Assembly (NCBI GenBank): GCA_963712815.1 | Contig: CAVQJL010000010.1 | Coordinates: 124,001 to 188,000, forward strand | Direction: 5' to 3' | DNA from: RPQJ01 sp963712815 | Lineage (GTDB): Bacteria > Pseudomonadota > Gammaproteobacteria > Steroidobacterales > Steroidobacteraceae | DNA: 64,000 bases | In this document: piece by piece, positions 45,889-58,487 of the stretch | How the letters are laid out: each line of letters starts with the position of its first letter | Numbering within the stretch: the stretch's first letter is position 1 | Made by a program: the position numbers and the translations under genes | Notes under the pieces: model-generated | Database searches by the model: none | Told to the model about the DNA's origin: nothing | What the model saw: only the letters and a program-made list of their open reading frames with translations

Positions 45889-47168
45889 CAGGGCGCTCCC
45901 CAGAGCAGCGGGCCCAGCACGGTGCGCAGCTTGAGCTCGGTCTCGGTGAATTCGGCCCGGGGCTCCGAGCGGGCGACGATGCCTGCACCCGCCCATGCGG
46001 TGGCGCGGCGTCCGCGCACCAAAGCCGAGCGCAAGGCTACATCAAACTCCCCGTCGCCGTCCGACTGCAGGAAGCCCACCGGGCTCGCGAACCAGCCGCG
46101 ATCGATGCCCTCGTGCGCGACCAGCCACTGCAGCGCGGCATCGCCCGGCGCGCCGCCGACGGCGGGCGTCGGATGCAGGCGCGCGGCGAGTTCCAGCAGC
46201 GACACCGGGGAATCGGGACGCCGCCGCGCGCGCAGCTCGGTGCACAGGTGCTGCACGGTGCGCGTCCGCAGCAGCCGGGGCTCGGACGCGACCTCGACGG
46301 CGTCGCAGCACGCGGCGAGCGCCGACTGCAGGTGACTGACGACGAACGCGTGCTCGTCGCCGTTCTTGCGGCTGTCGCACAGCGCCTCCCCGAGTGCGCG
46401 GTCGGCGGACTGCGAGGCACCGCGCGGTGCCGTGCCTGCCAGGGCGACGGTCTCCACGGTGTCGCCCTCGACGCGCACCAGGCGCTCCGGGCTCGCGCCG
46501 AGGAACACCGCGTCGCCGTCGCCCACCGCGAACAGCGTGCAGGAAGGGAAGCGCTCGCGCAGCGCGACCAGCCACGCGACCGGGTCGATCGCCGAGCGCG
46601 CGGTCACGTGCACGGCTCGGGCCAGCACCACCTTCTGGAGCACGCCGGCGCGGATGTCGGCGAGCGCGCGCTGCACGCGCTCGACGTAGGCCTCCGGACC
46701 ACCGTTGCCGATTTCAGCCGGTCCGCGCACCGGGTGACCGAGCAACAGCGGCTTCGGCTGCAGCGCCGCCCAGCGGCTGCCGAGGCGGGCATCGCGCACG
46801 TAGCGCTCGCCTTCGCGCCAGTACGCAAGCTCGGGCAACCGCAGTTCGCCGTCCGCAAAGCCCCGCCACAGCTCGCTGTCGCCACGCCGGGGCGCGAACG
46901 CGAAGCCGCCGACGAGGTGCCCGATCCGCGGGCCTGGGCCCTCCCAGCCGAGCCCGGCGAAAAGCGCTTCCGCACCGGCCTGAGCGCGGCGGAAGCGATC
47001 CGGCCCCTCGACGACGACGCGCGCCGCGCACCCGATGCCGACGCGGAAGCGCTGCTGAGCCGGCTGTTCCCAGTAGAAGCGCGGAGCCGTCCCCGCGGCA
47101 GCGAAGACCTGCAGCGGGTCGAGCGGCTCGCACGGCTCCGAGCAGAACGCCAGGGACGACGCCGTCAC
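45888..47168 (-). CDS. menF: Isochorismate synthase
   Basis: MenF converts chorismate to isochorismate. The 426-residue chorismate-binding enzyme shows VQRALADIRAGVLQKVVLARAVHVTA, VFLGASPERLVRVEGDTVETVALAGTAPRG, LHPTPAVGGAPGDAALQWL and GIDRGWFASPVGFL...GEFDVALRSALV. The start is GTG 47168. It heads the men operon; family members can also serve siderophore or salicylate routes, but the six following men genes make menaquinone certain here. Confidence 0.93.
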   Translation of the reverse strand: MTASSLAFCSEPCEPLDPLQVFAAAGTAPRFYWEQPAQQRFRVGIGCAARVVVEGPDRFRRAQAGAEALFAGLGWEGPGPRIGHLVGGFAFAPRRGDSELWRGFADGELRLPELAYWREGERYVRDARLGSRWAALQPKPLLLGHPVRGPAEIGNGGPEAYVERVQRALADIRAGVLQKVVLARAVHVTARSAIDPVAWLVALRERFPSCTLFAVGDGDAVFLGASPERLVRVEGDTVETVALAGTAPRGASQSADRALGEALCDSRKNGDEHAFVVSHLQSALAACCDAVEVASEPRLLRTRTVQHLCTELRARRRPDSPVSLLELAARLHPTPAVGGAPGDAALQWLVAHEGIDRGWFASPVGFLQSDGDGEFDVALRSALVRGRRATAWAGAGIVARSEPRAEFTETELKLRTVLGPLLWGAP

Positions 47169-47442
47169 AGGCCGCGCGCCCCGCCGACGCGCAACCCGGC
47201 GCCCCGGTCCACCCCCCGGCCCATCGCGATGCTTTTCGACGCCGACTGCCGCACGTGCGCGATCCGCTCCTTCGCCCGGGCCGGCACGGCCCGCGACAAC
47301 CCGTCACGTTACCGGCTGGGACGCCCACCGCGTCAAGTCGGGTCGCATCGTGGCCCATCCGGATCCGTTCCCGGGGGCGTGACTTCGGAGCCGTCTCCGT
47401 TCACTATTTCGCCCCTTTCCCGCCACCCGACGGACCCGCACC

Positions 47443-47937
47443 ATGATTCGATTCGAGACCACGCTCGGCAGCTTCACGGTCGAACTGTTCGAGAAGGAGG
47501 CGCCGATCAGCGCCCAGAACTTCCTCGACTACGCGGAGGCCGGGCACTTCGACGGCACGGTCTTCCACCGCGTGATCCCCGGGTTCGTGGTGCAGGGCGG
47601 CGGCCTCACGGCCGACATGAAGCAGAAGGCCACGCGCGCTCCGATCCGCAACGAGGCGGACAACGGCCTCAAGAACCGCCGCGGCACGCTCTCCATGGCG
47701 CGCACCAACGACCCGCACAGCGCCACCTCGCAGTTCTTCATCAACCTCGTGGACAACGCCTTCCTCGACCCGGGCCGCGGCGGCGCGGGCTACGCGGTGT
47801 TCGGCCACATCGTCGAGGGCATGGACGTCGTGGACAAGATGGCGGCCACGAAGACCGGGAACAAGGGCGGCCACCAGGACGTGCCGGTCACGCCGATCGA
47901 GGTCACGAGCGCCCGCCGGGTCACGCCCGCAGGCTGA
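47443..47937 (+). CDS. ppiB: Cyclophilin-type peptidyl-prolyl isomerase
   Basis: The 164-residue cytoplasmic cyclophilin (no signal peptide) starts MIRFETTLGSFTVELFEKEAPISAQNFLDYA. Active-site blocks are GTVFHRVIPGFVVQGGGLT, GTLSMARTNDPHSATSQFFINLVDN and YAVFGHIVEGMDVVDKM. It catalyses cis-trans isomerisation of X-Pro bonds. It is divergent from menF, across a 274-base gap that must carry both promoters. Confidence 0.94.
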   Translation: MIRFETTLGSFTVELFEKEAPISAQNFLDYAEAGHFDGTVFHRVIPGFVVQGGGLTADMKQKATRAPIRNEADNGLKNRRGTLSMARTNDPHSATSQFFINLVDNAFLDPGRGGAGYAVFGHIVEGMDVVDKMAATKTGNKGGHQDVPVTPIEVTSARRVTPAG

Positions 47938-47984
47938 TCGGCGCCCGGCGCCGAGCGCCCTCACCTTCCCAGCGGCGAACCGCC

Positions 47985-48707
47985 GTGGCGAAACGTCGTC
48001 GCAAGGGATTCTGGGCGCGGCTCGGACGCGCCGTGCTGCTCGTGCTCGTCGCCTGGGGCCTCGTCACGGTGACGGCCGTCGTCGCGTTGCGCTGGGTGAA
48101 TCCGCCCACCACCGCGTTCATGCTGCGCGATCGCATCGATGCGGCCCTCGGCGGGGAGGCGGGCCCCGGGTTCAGCCACGAGTGGCGCGACTGGGACCGG
48201 ATCTCGCCCTACGCGGCGCTCGCGGTCGTGGCGGCCGAGGACCAGAAATTCCCGTCGCACCACGGCTTCGACCTCGAGCAGATCGACAAGGCGCTCGAGG
48301 ACCGCGAGCGCGGCCGCCGTGTCCGCGGCGCGAGCACGCTGAGCCAGCAGGTGGCGAAGAACCTGTTCCTGTGGCCGGGACAGAGCTGGTTCCGCAAGGG
48401 ACTCGAGGCCGGGATCACCGTGCTGATCGAGCTTGCCTGGCCCAAGCGGCGCATCCTCGAGGTGTACCTGAACATTGCCGAGTTCGGCCGCGGCACCTGG
48501 GGCGTGCAGGCGGCGAGCCGGCGCTACTTCGGCCGGGATGCGGCGCGACTGACGAAGTCGCAGGCCGCATTGCTCGCCGCCGTGCTGCCGGCCCCGAAGC
48601 GCTACCGTGCCGATGCGCCGGGTCCGTACCTCCGCAAGCGACAGGCCTGGATCGAGCGGCAGATGGCGGCGCTCGGCGGGCCGGCCTACCTGTCACAATT
48701 GCGGTGA
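47985..48707 (+). CDS. mtgA: Monofunctional peptidoglycan glycosyltransferase
   Basis: MtgA polymerises lipid II into glycan strands. The 240-residue GT51 protein has one N-terminal membrane helix (RAVLLVLVAWGLVTVTAVVAL). The catalytic Glu lies in VVAAEDQKFPSHHGFDLEQIDKAL. Family motifs RGASTLSQQVAKNLFLWPGQSWFRKGLEA, KRRILEVYLNIAEFGRGTWGVQAASRRYFG and LTKSQAALLAAVLPAPKRY follow. I chose GTG 47985 (VAKRRRKGFW), the first codon giving a positively charged leader. Confidence 0.94.
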   Translation: MAKRRRKGFWARLGRAVLLVLVAWGLVTVTAVVALRWVNPPTTAFMLRDRIDAALGGEAGPGFSHEWRDWDRISPYAALAVVAAEDQKFPSHHGFDLEQIDKALEDRERGRRVRGASTLSQQVAKNLFLWPGQSWFRKGLEAGITVLIELAWPKRRILEVYLNIAEFGRGTWGVQAASRRYFGRDAARLTKSQAALLAAVLPAPKRYRADAPGPYLRKRQAWIERQMAALGGPAYLSQLR

Positions 48708-48735
48708 TCGATCGCATCGCGGGCGCGGGGCCCTC

Positions 48736-50202
48736 ATGAACACGACTACACGCATCGCCATCATCGGCGCGGGGCATTCGGGGATCTGCATGGGCATGCA
48801 GCTCAAGCGCGCCGGGATCCACGAATTCCTGATCCTCGAGAAGGGCGCCACGCTCGGCGGCACCTGGCGCGACAACACGTATCCGGGCGCCTCCTGCGAC
48901 GCGCCGTCCTACCTCTACAGCTTTTCCTTCGCGCAGAAGACCGACTGGAGCCGACGCTTCGCCTGGCAGTCGGAGCTGCTCGCCTACTCCGTCGAGTGCG
49001 CGGTGCAGTCGGGGCTGTTGCCACACTGCCGGTTCAACGCCGAGGTCGTGGCGGCGCGCTTCGACGAGGCGCGCAACCTCTGGCGCGTCGAGCTGGCCGG
49101 CGGCGAGGTGGTCGAGGCGCAGTTCCTGGTCACGGGCGTCGGGCAGCTGCACCGGCCGGCGACGCCCGCGATCCCCGGCCGCGACGGTTTCCGCGGCGCA
49201 CAGTTCCACTCGGCGCGGTGGGACCACGGCGTGGCCCTCGCCGGCAAGCGCATCGCGGTGATCGGCAACGCCGCGAGCGCCGTGCAGTTCGTGCCGCAGA
49301 TCGCCCCGCTCGCCGCCGAGCTCACGATCTTCCAGCGCTCCGCCAACTGGCTGATGCCGCGCAAGGACCGGCTCTACACGCCGCGCGAGCAGCGCCGCCG
49401 CACGCGCTGGCCCTGGCTCGCGAGGATGCGCCACCGCGCGCAGTGGTTCTTCTTCGGCGAGTTGCAGCTCACGCCGCTCATGAAGCAGGTGCGGATCGTG
49501 CAGTGGCTCGCGACGCGCAAGTCGCTGTGGCACCTGCGGCGACAGGTCCAGGACCCGGCGCTGCGCGCGAAGCTGGTGCCCGACTACCCGATCGGCGCCA
49601 AGCGCGTGCTGTTCAACGACGACTACTACCCGACGCTCAACCGCGCCAACGTCCGGCTCGTGACCGGCGGCGTCGAGCGCATCGAGCCGGACGGCGTGGT
49701 CACGCGGGACGGAGAGCTCGTGCCGGCCGACGTGATCGTGTACGCGACCGGGTTCCACGCCACCGACTTCCTCGCCCCCATGACCCTCACCGGCGCGGGC
49801 GGACGTGCGCTTCGCGAGGAGTGGCGTGGCGGCGCACGTGCCTACCTCGGCGTGACCGTGAGCGGCTTCCCGAACCTGTTCATGCTCTATGGCCCGAACA
49901 CCAACCTCGGCCACAACAGCATCCTGGTGGTCATCGAGGCGCAGGTCGGCTACATCCTCGACGTGATCCGACAGATGGACGAACGCGGGCTCGGGCGCAT
50001 CGACGTCAGGCGGGAGGTCATGGACGAGTACAACCGCGACCTGCAGCGCGACCTCGCGAAGTCCGTGTGGTCGGCCGACAAGCAGAGCTGGTACAAGCTC
50101 GCCGACGGCACCATCACCAACAACTGGCCCCACAGCACGATCCGTTACAGGCGGCTGCTGCGCCGAGCCGACCTCGGGGCCTATGACACGGCGGGCGGGT
50201 GA
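48736..50202 (+). CDS. Flavin-dependent monooxygenase, Baeyer-Villiger type
   Basis: The 488-residue protein has an N-terminal FAD site (RIAIIGAGHSGICMGMQL, then LGGTWRDNTYPGASCDAPSYLYSFSF). A second nucleotide site is IAVIGNAASAVQFVPQIA. Between them lies the fingerprint FRGAQFHSARWDHG (residues ~152-165), matching FxGxxxHxxxW of type I Baeyer-Villiger monooxygenases. VYATGFHATDFLAP follows. It inserts oxygen next to a ketone carbonyl, or oxygenates a related substrate; the natural substrate is unknown. The stop overlaps the next gene as GTGA. Confidence 0.88.
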   Translation: MNTTTRIAIIGAGHSGICMGMQLKRAGIHEFLILEKGATLGGTWRDNTYPGASCDAPSYLYSFSFAQKTDWSRRFAWQSELLAYSVECAVQSGLLPHCRFNAEVVAARFDEARNLWRVELAGGEVVEAQFLVTGVGQLHRPATPAIPGRDGFRGAQFHSARWDHGVALAGKRIAVIGNAASAVQFVPQIAPLAAELTIFQRSANWLMPRKDRLYTPREQRRRTRWPWLARMRHRAQWFFFGELQLTPLMKQVRIVQWLATRKSLWHLRRQVQDPALRAKLVPDYPIGAKRVLFNDDYYPTLNRANVRLVTGGVERIEPDGVVTRDGELVPADVIVYATGFHATDFLAPMTLTGAGGRALREEWRGGARAYLGVTVSGFPNLFMLYGPNTNLGHNSILVVIEAQVGYILDVIRQMDERGLGRIDVRREVMDEYNRDLQRDLAKSVWSADKQSWYKLADGTITNNWPHSTIRYRRLLRRADLGAYDTAGG

Positions 50203-51080
50203 GCGCGGCGCACGCACACGGCCCGGGCTCCTTCAACCGCGCGTTTGCGATCGGCATCGCGCTGAACGTCGCGTTCGTGGCCGTGGAGGCCTGGGTAGGC
50301 TGGCGGATCGGCTCACTGGCCCTGCTCGCCGACGCTGCCCACAACCTCAGCGACGTCGCAGGCCTCGCGCTCGCGTGGGCCGGCGCGCTCGCCGGCCGAC
50401 TGGAGCCCGACGACCGTCACACCTACGGTTGGCGCCGGGCCTCGATCCTGGCGGCCTTTGGAAACGCGATCCTGCTGCTCGTCGCGATGGGATCGCTGGC
50501 CCTGGAGGCGGTGCAGCGGCTCGGGTCACCCGTGCAGACCCAGGGGGTGACGATGATCGCGGTGGCAGCCATCGGCGTCGTCGTCAACGGCCTCACGGCC
50601 CTGCTGTTCATGTCGGGGCGGGAGCGCGACCTCAACATCCGCGGCGCGTTCCTGCACATGGCCGCGGACGCGCTCGTGTCGCTGGGCGTCGCCGCCGCCG
50701 GGGCCGTGTACCTGTGGACGGGCTGGGACTGGCTGGACCCGGTCACGAGCCTGGCCATCGCCGCCATCGTCGTCGTCGGCACCTGGCGCCTGTTCCGCCA
50801 GAGCCTGCACCTGATGTTCGACGGGGTGCCGGATTCCATCGACCTGCCGGCGGTGCGGGAACTGCTCGCCTCGCAGCCGGGGGTCGCGGACGTGCACGAC
50901 CTGCACGTGTGGGCGATGAGCACCTCGGAGATTGCGCTCAGCGTGCACCTGGTGATACCGGCCGGGCAGCCGGGCGACGAGTTCATCGACTCCCTCGCCG
51001 ATGACCTGCACCGGCGCTTCGGCATTTCCCATCCCACGGTGCAGATCGAGGCTTCGCCGCGAGCCTGCGGCTGCCGGTGA
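50199..51080 (+). CDS. Cation diffusion facilitator (Zn/Cd-type efflux)
   Basis: The 293-residue CDF protein has six membrane helices. The metal site is SLALLADAAHNLSDVAGLALAW in helix 2, and the matching site is FLHMAADALVSLGVA in helix 5. The cytoplasmic C-terminal domain ends with VADVHDLHVWAMSTSEIALSVHLV and a Cys-Gly-Cys tail. It likely exports Zn2+ or a similar divalent metal in exchange for protons. The start is GTG 50199, overlapping the monooxygenase stop, with an early His-rich patch (AAHAHG). Confidence 0.9.
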   Translation: MSAAHAHGPGSFNRAFAIGIALNVAFVAVEAWVGWRIGSLALLADAAHNLSDVAGLALAWAGALAGRLEPDDRHTYGWRRASILAAFGNAILLLVAMGSLALEAVQRLGSPVQTQGVTMIAVAAIGVVVNGLTALLFMSGRERDLNIRGAFLHMAADALVSLGVAAAGAVYLWTGWDWLDPVTSLAIAAIVVVGTWRLFRQSLHLMFDGVPDSIDLPAVRELLASQPGVADVHDLHVWAMSTSEIALSVHLVIPAGQPGDEFIDSLADDLHRRFGISHPTVQIEASPRACGCR

Positions 51081-51092
51081 ATTTCCCCCGGC

Positions 51093-52772
51093 CTAGTGCC
51101 AGATCACCGCGCGGCGCTCCACCAGCCAGCGCTCATAGAACGGCGCGTAGACGTCCTCTATCCGGTTCCGCCGCACCTTGAACGTGGGGGTGATGAGCCC
51201 GCTCTCCACGGTCCACGGCTGCGTCACGACCACCAGGCAGTCGAGCCGCTCGTGCGGGTCGAGCAGAGCGTTGATCGACTTCAGGTGCGACACGAGCGAG
51301 GCCTCGAGCGCGGCGCGCTCGGCCTCCACTGCCGCACGCTGCGCGGCCTCGAGGTTCAGCATCACGATGCCGAGCGGCTGGCCGAGGTTCGCTCCGGTGA
51401 CGCAGCAGGCCTCCACCGCACTGTGCATCACGAGCTTGTCCTCGATGGGCGCCGGCGTGACGTACTTGCCCTTGCTGGTCTTGAACAGGTCCTTCACCCG
51501 GCCGCTGATGCGCAGCCCGCCCTCGGCGTCGATCACGCCCTTGTCGCCGGTGCGCAGCCAGCCTTCCCCAGTCAAGGCGTTGCGGGTCTGCTCGGGCTCC
51601 TTGTAGTAGCCGAGCATCGTGCCCGCGCTCTTCACCAGGATCTCGTCGGTCTCCGGATCGATGCGGCTGAGCACGCCTTCGTGCGGGTAGCCGACCGTGC
51701 CCGGGCGCGGACGGCCCGGCAGCGTGCAGTGCGACACGCCGCAGTTCTCGGTCATCCCGTACACCTCGATGATCTCGAGACCGAGGCGCGCGTACCAGCG
51801 CAACAGGTCGGGCGGCATGGGCGCGGCGCCGCCGGCGGCGACCTCGCACTGGTCGAGCCCGAGTGCGCCGAGCACCTTCTTGCGCACGAAGTGGCTCACG
51901 ACCGGGATCGACAGCAAGCGGTCGAGTTTCTGCGGCGGCATCTTCGCCAGCACGCCCTGCTGGAACTTGACCCACAGTCGAGGCACCGAGAAGAACACCG
52001 TCGGCCGCGCGCGCTGCAAGTCAGCGGCAAAAGTCTCGAGGCTCTCGGCGAAATACACATGCATGCTGCTCGAGAGCAGGCCGTGCTCCACCAGCGTGCG
52101 CTCGGCCACGTGGGATAGCGGCAGGTAGGAGAGGATGCGCGAGCGATCGGTCGTGGCGATGCGCTTGCGCGCGGCCTCGATCGACCAAGCGAAGGTCGCG
52201 AAGCTGTGCATCACGCCCTTGGGCATGCCCGTCGTGCCCGAGGTGTACATGATGGTGGAGAGTTCCTCGCCGTCGCGCACCGGCTCGCCTTCGAGCGGCG
52301 GCGTGCGCGCGACGATCTCGTCCCACGCCTCGCCCTCGGCGGCCGGCGACAATGGCAGGCGGATGACGGGCAGCCCCTCGGGCACGCCGGGCTGCATCTC
52401 CTCCCAGCCGTCGAGCTTGCCGACGAAGAGCAGCCTCGACTCGCTGTGCTCCAGGATCTGGCGGACGGTGCCCGCGGCCAGCGTGGGATACAGCGGGACG
52501 GACACGTAGCCGGCCATCCAGATCGCGAAGTCCGCCATCATCCAGTGCGCGGAGTTCTTGGCGAGGATGCCGATACGCGCGCCGGGCTCGAATCCGAGGC
52601 CCCTGAGGTAGGCGGCCACGCGCCGCGTCTCTCCCATGAGCTCCCGCCACGTGAAGTCCTTCACGATTCCGCCGCCCATCGGCTGCGTGAGCACCACGCG
52701 GCCGGGCACCGTTCGTTCCCAGTGATAGAGTCGCTGCAACGCCAGGGCCTCGTCGGCCACGACTTTTTCCAT
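51093..52772 (-). CDS. Long-chain acyl-CoA synthetase-like AMP-forming ligase
   Basis: The 559-residue adenylate-forming enzyme shows STIMYTSGTTGMPKGVMHSFATF, ILSYLPLSHVAERTLVE, EVAAGGAAPMPPDLLRW, EIIEVYGMTENCGVSHCTLPG, LRTGDKGVIDAEGGLRISGRVKDLFKTSKGKYVTPAPIED. This is the FadD15/FAA-type acyl-CoA ligase pattern. It activates fatty or related acids with ATP and CoA. It is convergent with the cation efflux gene (12-base gap). The exact chain length is unknown. Confidence 0.9.
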   Translation of the reverse strand: MEKVVADEALALQRLYHWERTVPGRVVLTQPMGGGIVKDFTWRELMGETRRVAAYLRGLGFEPGARIGILAKNSAHWMMADFAIWMAGYVSVPLYPTLAAGTVRQILEHSESRLLFVGKLDGWEEMQPGVPEGLPVIRLPLSPAAEGEAWDEIVARTPPLEGEPVRDGEELSTIMYTSGTTGMPKGVMHSFATFAWSIEAARKRIATTDRSRILSYLPLSHVAERTLVEHGLLSSSMHVYFAESLETFAADLQRARPTVFFSVPRLWVKFQQGVLAKMPPQKLDRLLSIPVVSHFVRKKVLGALGLDQCEVAAGGAAPMPPDLLRWYARLGLEIIEVYGMTENCGVSHCTLPGRPRPGTVGYPHEGVLSRIDPETDEILVKSAGTMLGYYKEPEQTRNALTGEGWLRTGDKGVIDAEGGLRISGRVKDLFKTSKGKYVTPAPIEDKLVMHSAVEACCVTGANLGQPLGIVMLNLEAAQRAAVEAERAALEASLVSHLKSINALLDPHERLDCLVVVTQPWTVESGLITPTFKVRRNRIEDVYAPFYERWLVERRAVIWH

Positions 52773-52947
52773 CGTCCTCTCCCCGCTCGAACTCGAGTTT
52801 TGGTCTTGAACGGGCCTAGTTACGTGCCGCGGCGGCGAGCGTCAAGTGCTGTCGCGGAACTCCGGCGCCGCCCTGCGCACTAACCTAGCGGTACCACGCC
52901 CCATCGGGGGCGCGCGTCACCGGACCCAGCACCCCGAGGAAAAATCC

Positions 52948-53859
52948 ATGCGTCGTCTCGCTCAGCTCTCCCCGACCACACTCGCACTTGTGGCCGCATC
53001 CGCACTCGCAATGGCCGCTTGCGGGGGTCCGTCAGAGCCCCAGGCGGCCGGCGAGGGGCCGCCGGCTGCCGCGCAACCGGACGAAGCGGTCGCCGCGCAA
53101 GAACAGGCGGCCGCCGATCTCGCGGCGCGCGAGCAGGAACTCAAGGCCCGGGAGATCGAGCTCGAGCTGCGCCAGCGCGAGCTCGAGACGCAGCAGCAGC
53201 TCGCAGCCCAGTCGCCGGCCCAGCCCGCATCCAAGGCACCGGCCCAGCCCGCTGCGCGGCCGGCGGCCAAGGCCCCCTCTTCCGGCGGCACCGCCGCCAC
53301 GACCGCCGCCGCCCCGGCGGCACCCAAGGTCGAGCCCCCGCCGCCGCCCGTCACGGTCCCGGCCGGAACACAGCTGTCGGTCGCGCTGCCGCAGGCCTAT
53401 TCGACGAAGACCAGCGCCGTCGGCCAGCCAGTCGAGGCGCAGCTCGCCTCCGACCTCGTCGTGGGTGGACGCGCCATCGCCCGCTCCGGCGCGTCGATCC
53501 GCGGCTCGATCACCGAAGTGACCTCCGGCAGCCAGAAGATCGGCGCCGTACCGGCGCTCAAGATCGAATTCACGCAGCTCGCGATGGCCGACGGCAGCAC
53601 GATGGCGATCAACGCGCGCATCAACCAGAAGGGCCAGAGCGAGAAGGGGCGTGACACCGCCAAGATCGCCGGCGGCACCGCGGCCGGCGCGATCATCGGT
53701 CACCAGATCAACGACGGCAGCGGCAAGGTCATCGGCGGCATCGTCGGCGGCGCGGCGGGCGCCATCGGTGCGAAGAAGACCGGGACCGAGGTCGAGATCC
53801 CGGCCGGCACCGTGCTCGCGGCCAACCTGCGCAGCGAATTCGTCTATTCGGGTCGGTAG
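52948..53859 (+). CDS. Lipoprotein with coiled coil and glycine-zipper segment
   Basis: The 303-residue protein has a lipoprotein signal (ALAMAAC, acylated Cys ~25). A Glu/Gln-rich coiled coil follows (residues ~48-85, AAADLAAREQELKAREIELELRQRELETQ). After an Ala/Pro-rich linker, residues ~145-230 form a small beta domain starting VPAGTQLSVALPQAYSTKTSAVGQPVEAQL, resembling conjugal TraB-like folds. A glycine-zipper stretch (GGTAAGAIIGHQINDGSGKVIGGIVGGAAGAIGAKK) precedes a final beta strand. The function is unknown; a peptidoglycan- or membrane-associated stability role is only a guess. Confidence 0.78.
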   Translation: MRRLAQLSPTTLALVAASALAMAACGGPSEPQAAGEGPPAAAQPDEAVAAQEQAAADLAAREQELKAREIELELRQRELETQQQLAAQSPAQPASKAPAQPAARPAAKAPSSGGTAATTAAAPAAPKVEPPPPPVTVPAGTQLSVALPQAYSTKTSAVGQPVEAQLASDLVVGGRAIARSGASIRGSITEVTSGSQKIGAVPALKIEFTQLAMADGSTMAINARINQKGQSEKGRDTAKIAGGTAAGAIIGHQINDGSGKVIGGIVGGAAGAIGAKKTGTEVEIPAGTVLAANLRSEFVYSGR

Positions 53860-53873
53860 CCTCGAGCCGGCTG

Positions 53874-57576
<3,703 letters not shown>

Positions 57577-57578
57577 GG

Positions 57579-58451
57579 TCAGGCCTCCGAGGCTGCGCGT
57601 GCGACGGGCGCGCGCACGCCGAGCGCGTGGCAGATGGCGTAGGCGAGCTCGGCGCGGTTGAGTGTGTAGAAGTGGAATTCCTGCACGCCGTGCTCCTGCA
57701 GGCGCCGTACCTGCTCGATGGCGAAGCTCGCGGCGATCAGGCGCCGCGTCTCCGGGTCGTCGTCGAGACCATCGAAGCGGTGTGCGAGTGACTCCGGCAC
57801 GCTTGCGCCGCAGCGCAGCGCGAAGCGCAGCATCTGCGGGAAGCGCGTGATGGGCAGGATGCCGGGCACGATCTCGGCATCGATGCCCGCGGCCGCACAC
57901 TGGTCGCGGAAGCGCAGGTAGCGGTCGGTGTCGAAGAAGAACTGCGTGATTGCCCGGCTCGCGCCCGCGTCGAGCTTGGCGCGCAGATTGTCGAGGTCGA
58001 ACTTCGCGTCGGGCGCCTCCGGGTGCACCTCGGGGTAGGCCGCGACCGAGATGTCGAAGTCACCGACGCCTTTGAGGCCACGCACGAGGTCCACCGCGTA
58101 CGCAAACCCCTCCGGGTGCGGCACGTAGCCCGCCTGCCCTGCCGGCGCATCGCCGCGCAGCGCGACGATGTGCCGCACGCCGGCGTCCCAGTAGGCGCGC
58201 GCGATGTCTAGGATCTCCGCGCGCGGCGCGCCGATACAGGTCAGGTGCGGCGCCGGCGTGAGCGTCGTCTCGCGCAGGATGCGCGTCACGACGTTGTGGG
58301 TGCGCTCGCGCGTCGAGCCGTCGGCGCCGTAGGTCACCGACACGAAGCGCGGTGCAAGCGGCGCGAGGCGCTGAATGGAAGCCCACAACGTCTGCTCCAT
58401 CCCGGGGTCGTTGGGCGGGAAGAACTCGAAGGACACGGATACCGGCGTCAT
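57579..58451 (-). CDS. metF: 5,10-Methylenetetrahydrofolate reductase
   Basis: MetF supplies methyltetrahydrofolate for MetH. The ~290-residue FAD protein shows VSFEFFPPNDPGMEQTLWASIQRL, FVSVTYGADGSTRERTHNVV, HLTCIGAPRAEIL, GVRHIVALRGDAP, ITQFFFDTDRYLRF and PGILPITRFPQMLRFA. ATG 58451 is preferred; GTG 58460 would add three residues. It lies between sahR and metH on the same strand. Confidence 0.95.
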   Translation of the reverse strand: MTPVSVSFEFFPPNDPGMEQTLWASIQRLAPLAPRFVSVTYGADGSTRERTHNVVTRILRETTLTPAPHLTCIGAPRAEILDIARAYWDAGVRHIVALRGDAPAGQAGYVPHPEGFAYAVDLVRGLKGVGDFDISVAAYPEVHPEAPDAKFDLDNLRAKLDAGASRAITQFFFDTDRYLRFRDQCAAAGIDAEIVPGILPITRFPQMLRFALRCGASVPESLAHRFDGLDDDPETRRLIAASFAIEQVRRLQEHGVQEFHFYTLNRAELAYAICHALGVRAPVARAASEA

Positions 58452-58487
58452 TTCAGTCACTCGTCGGGAAGGGTTGCGCTCGTCAGG

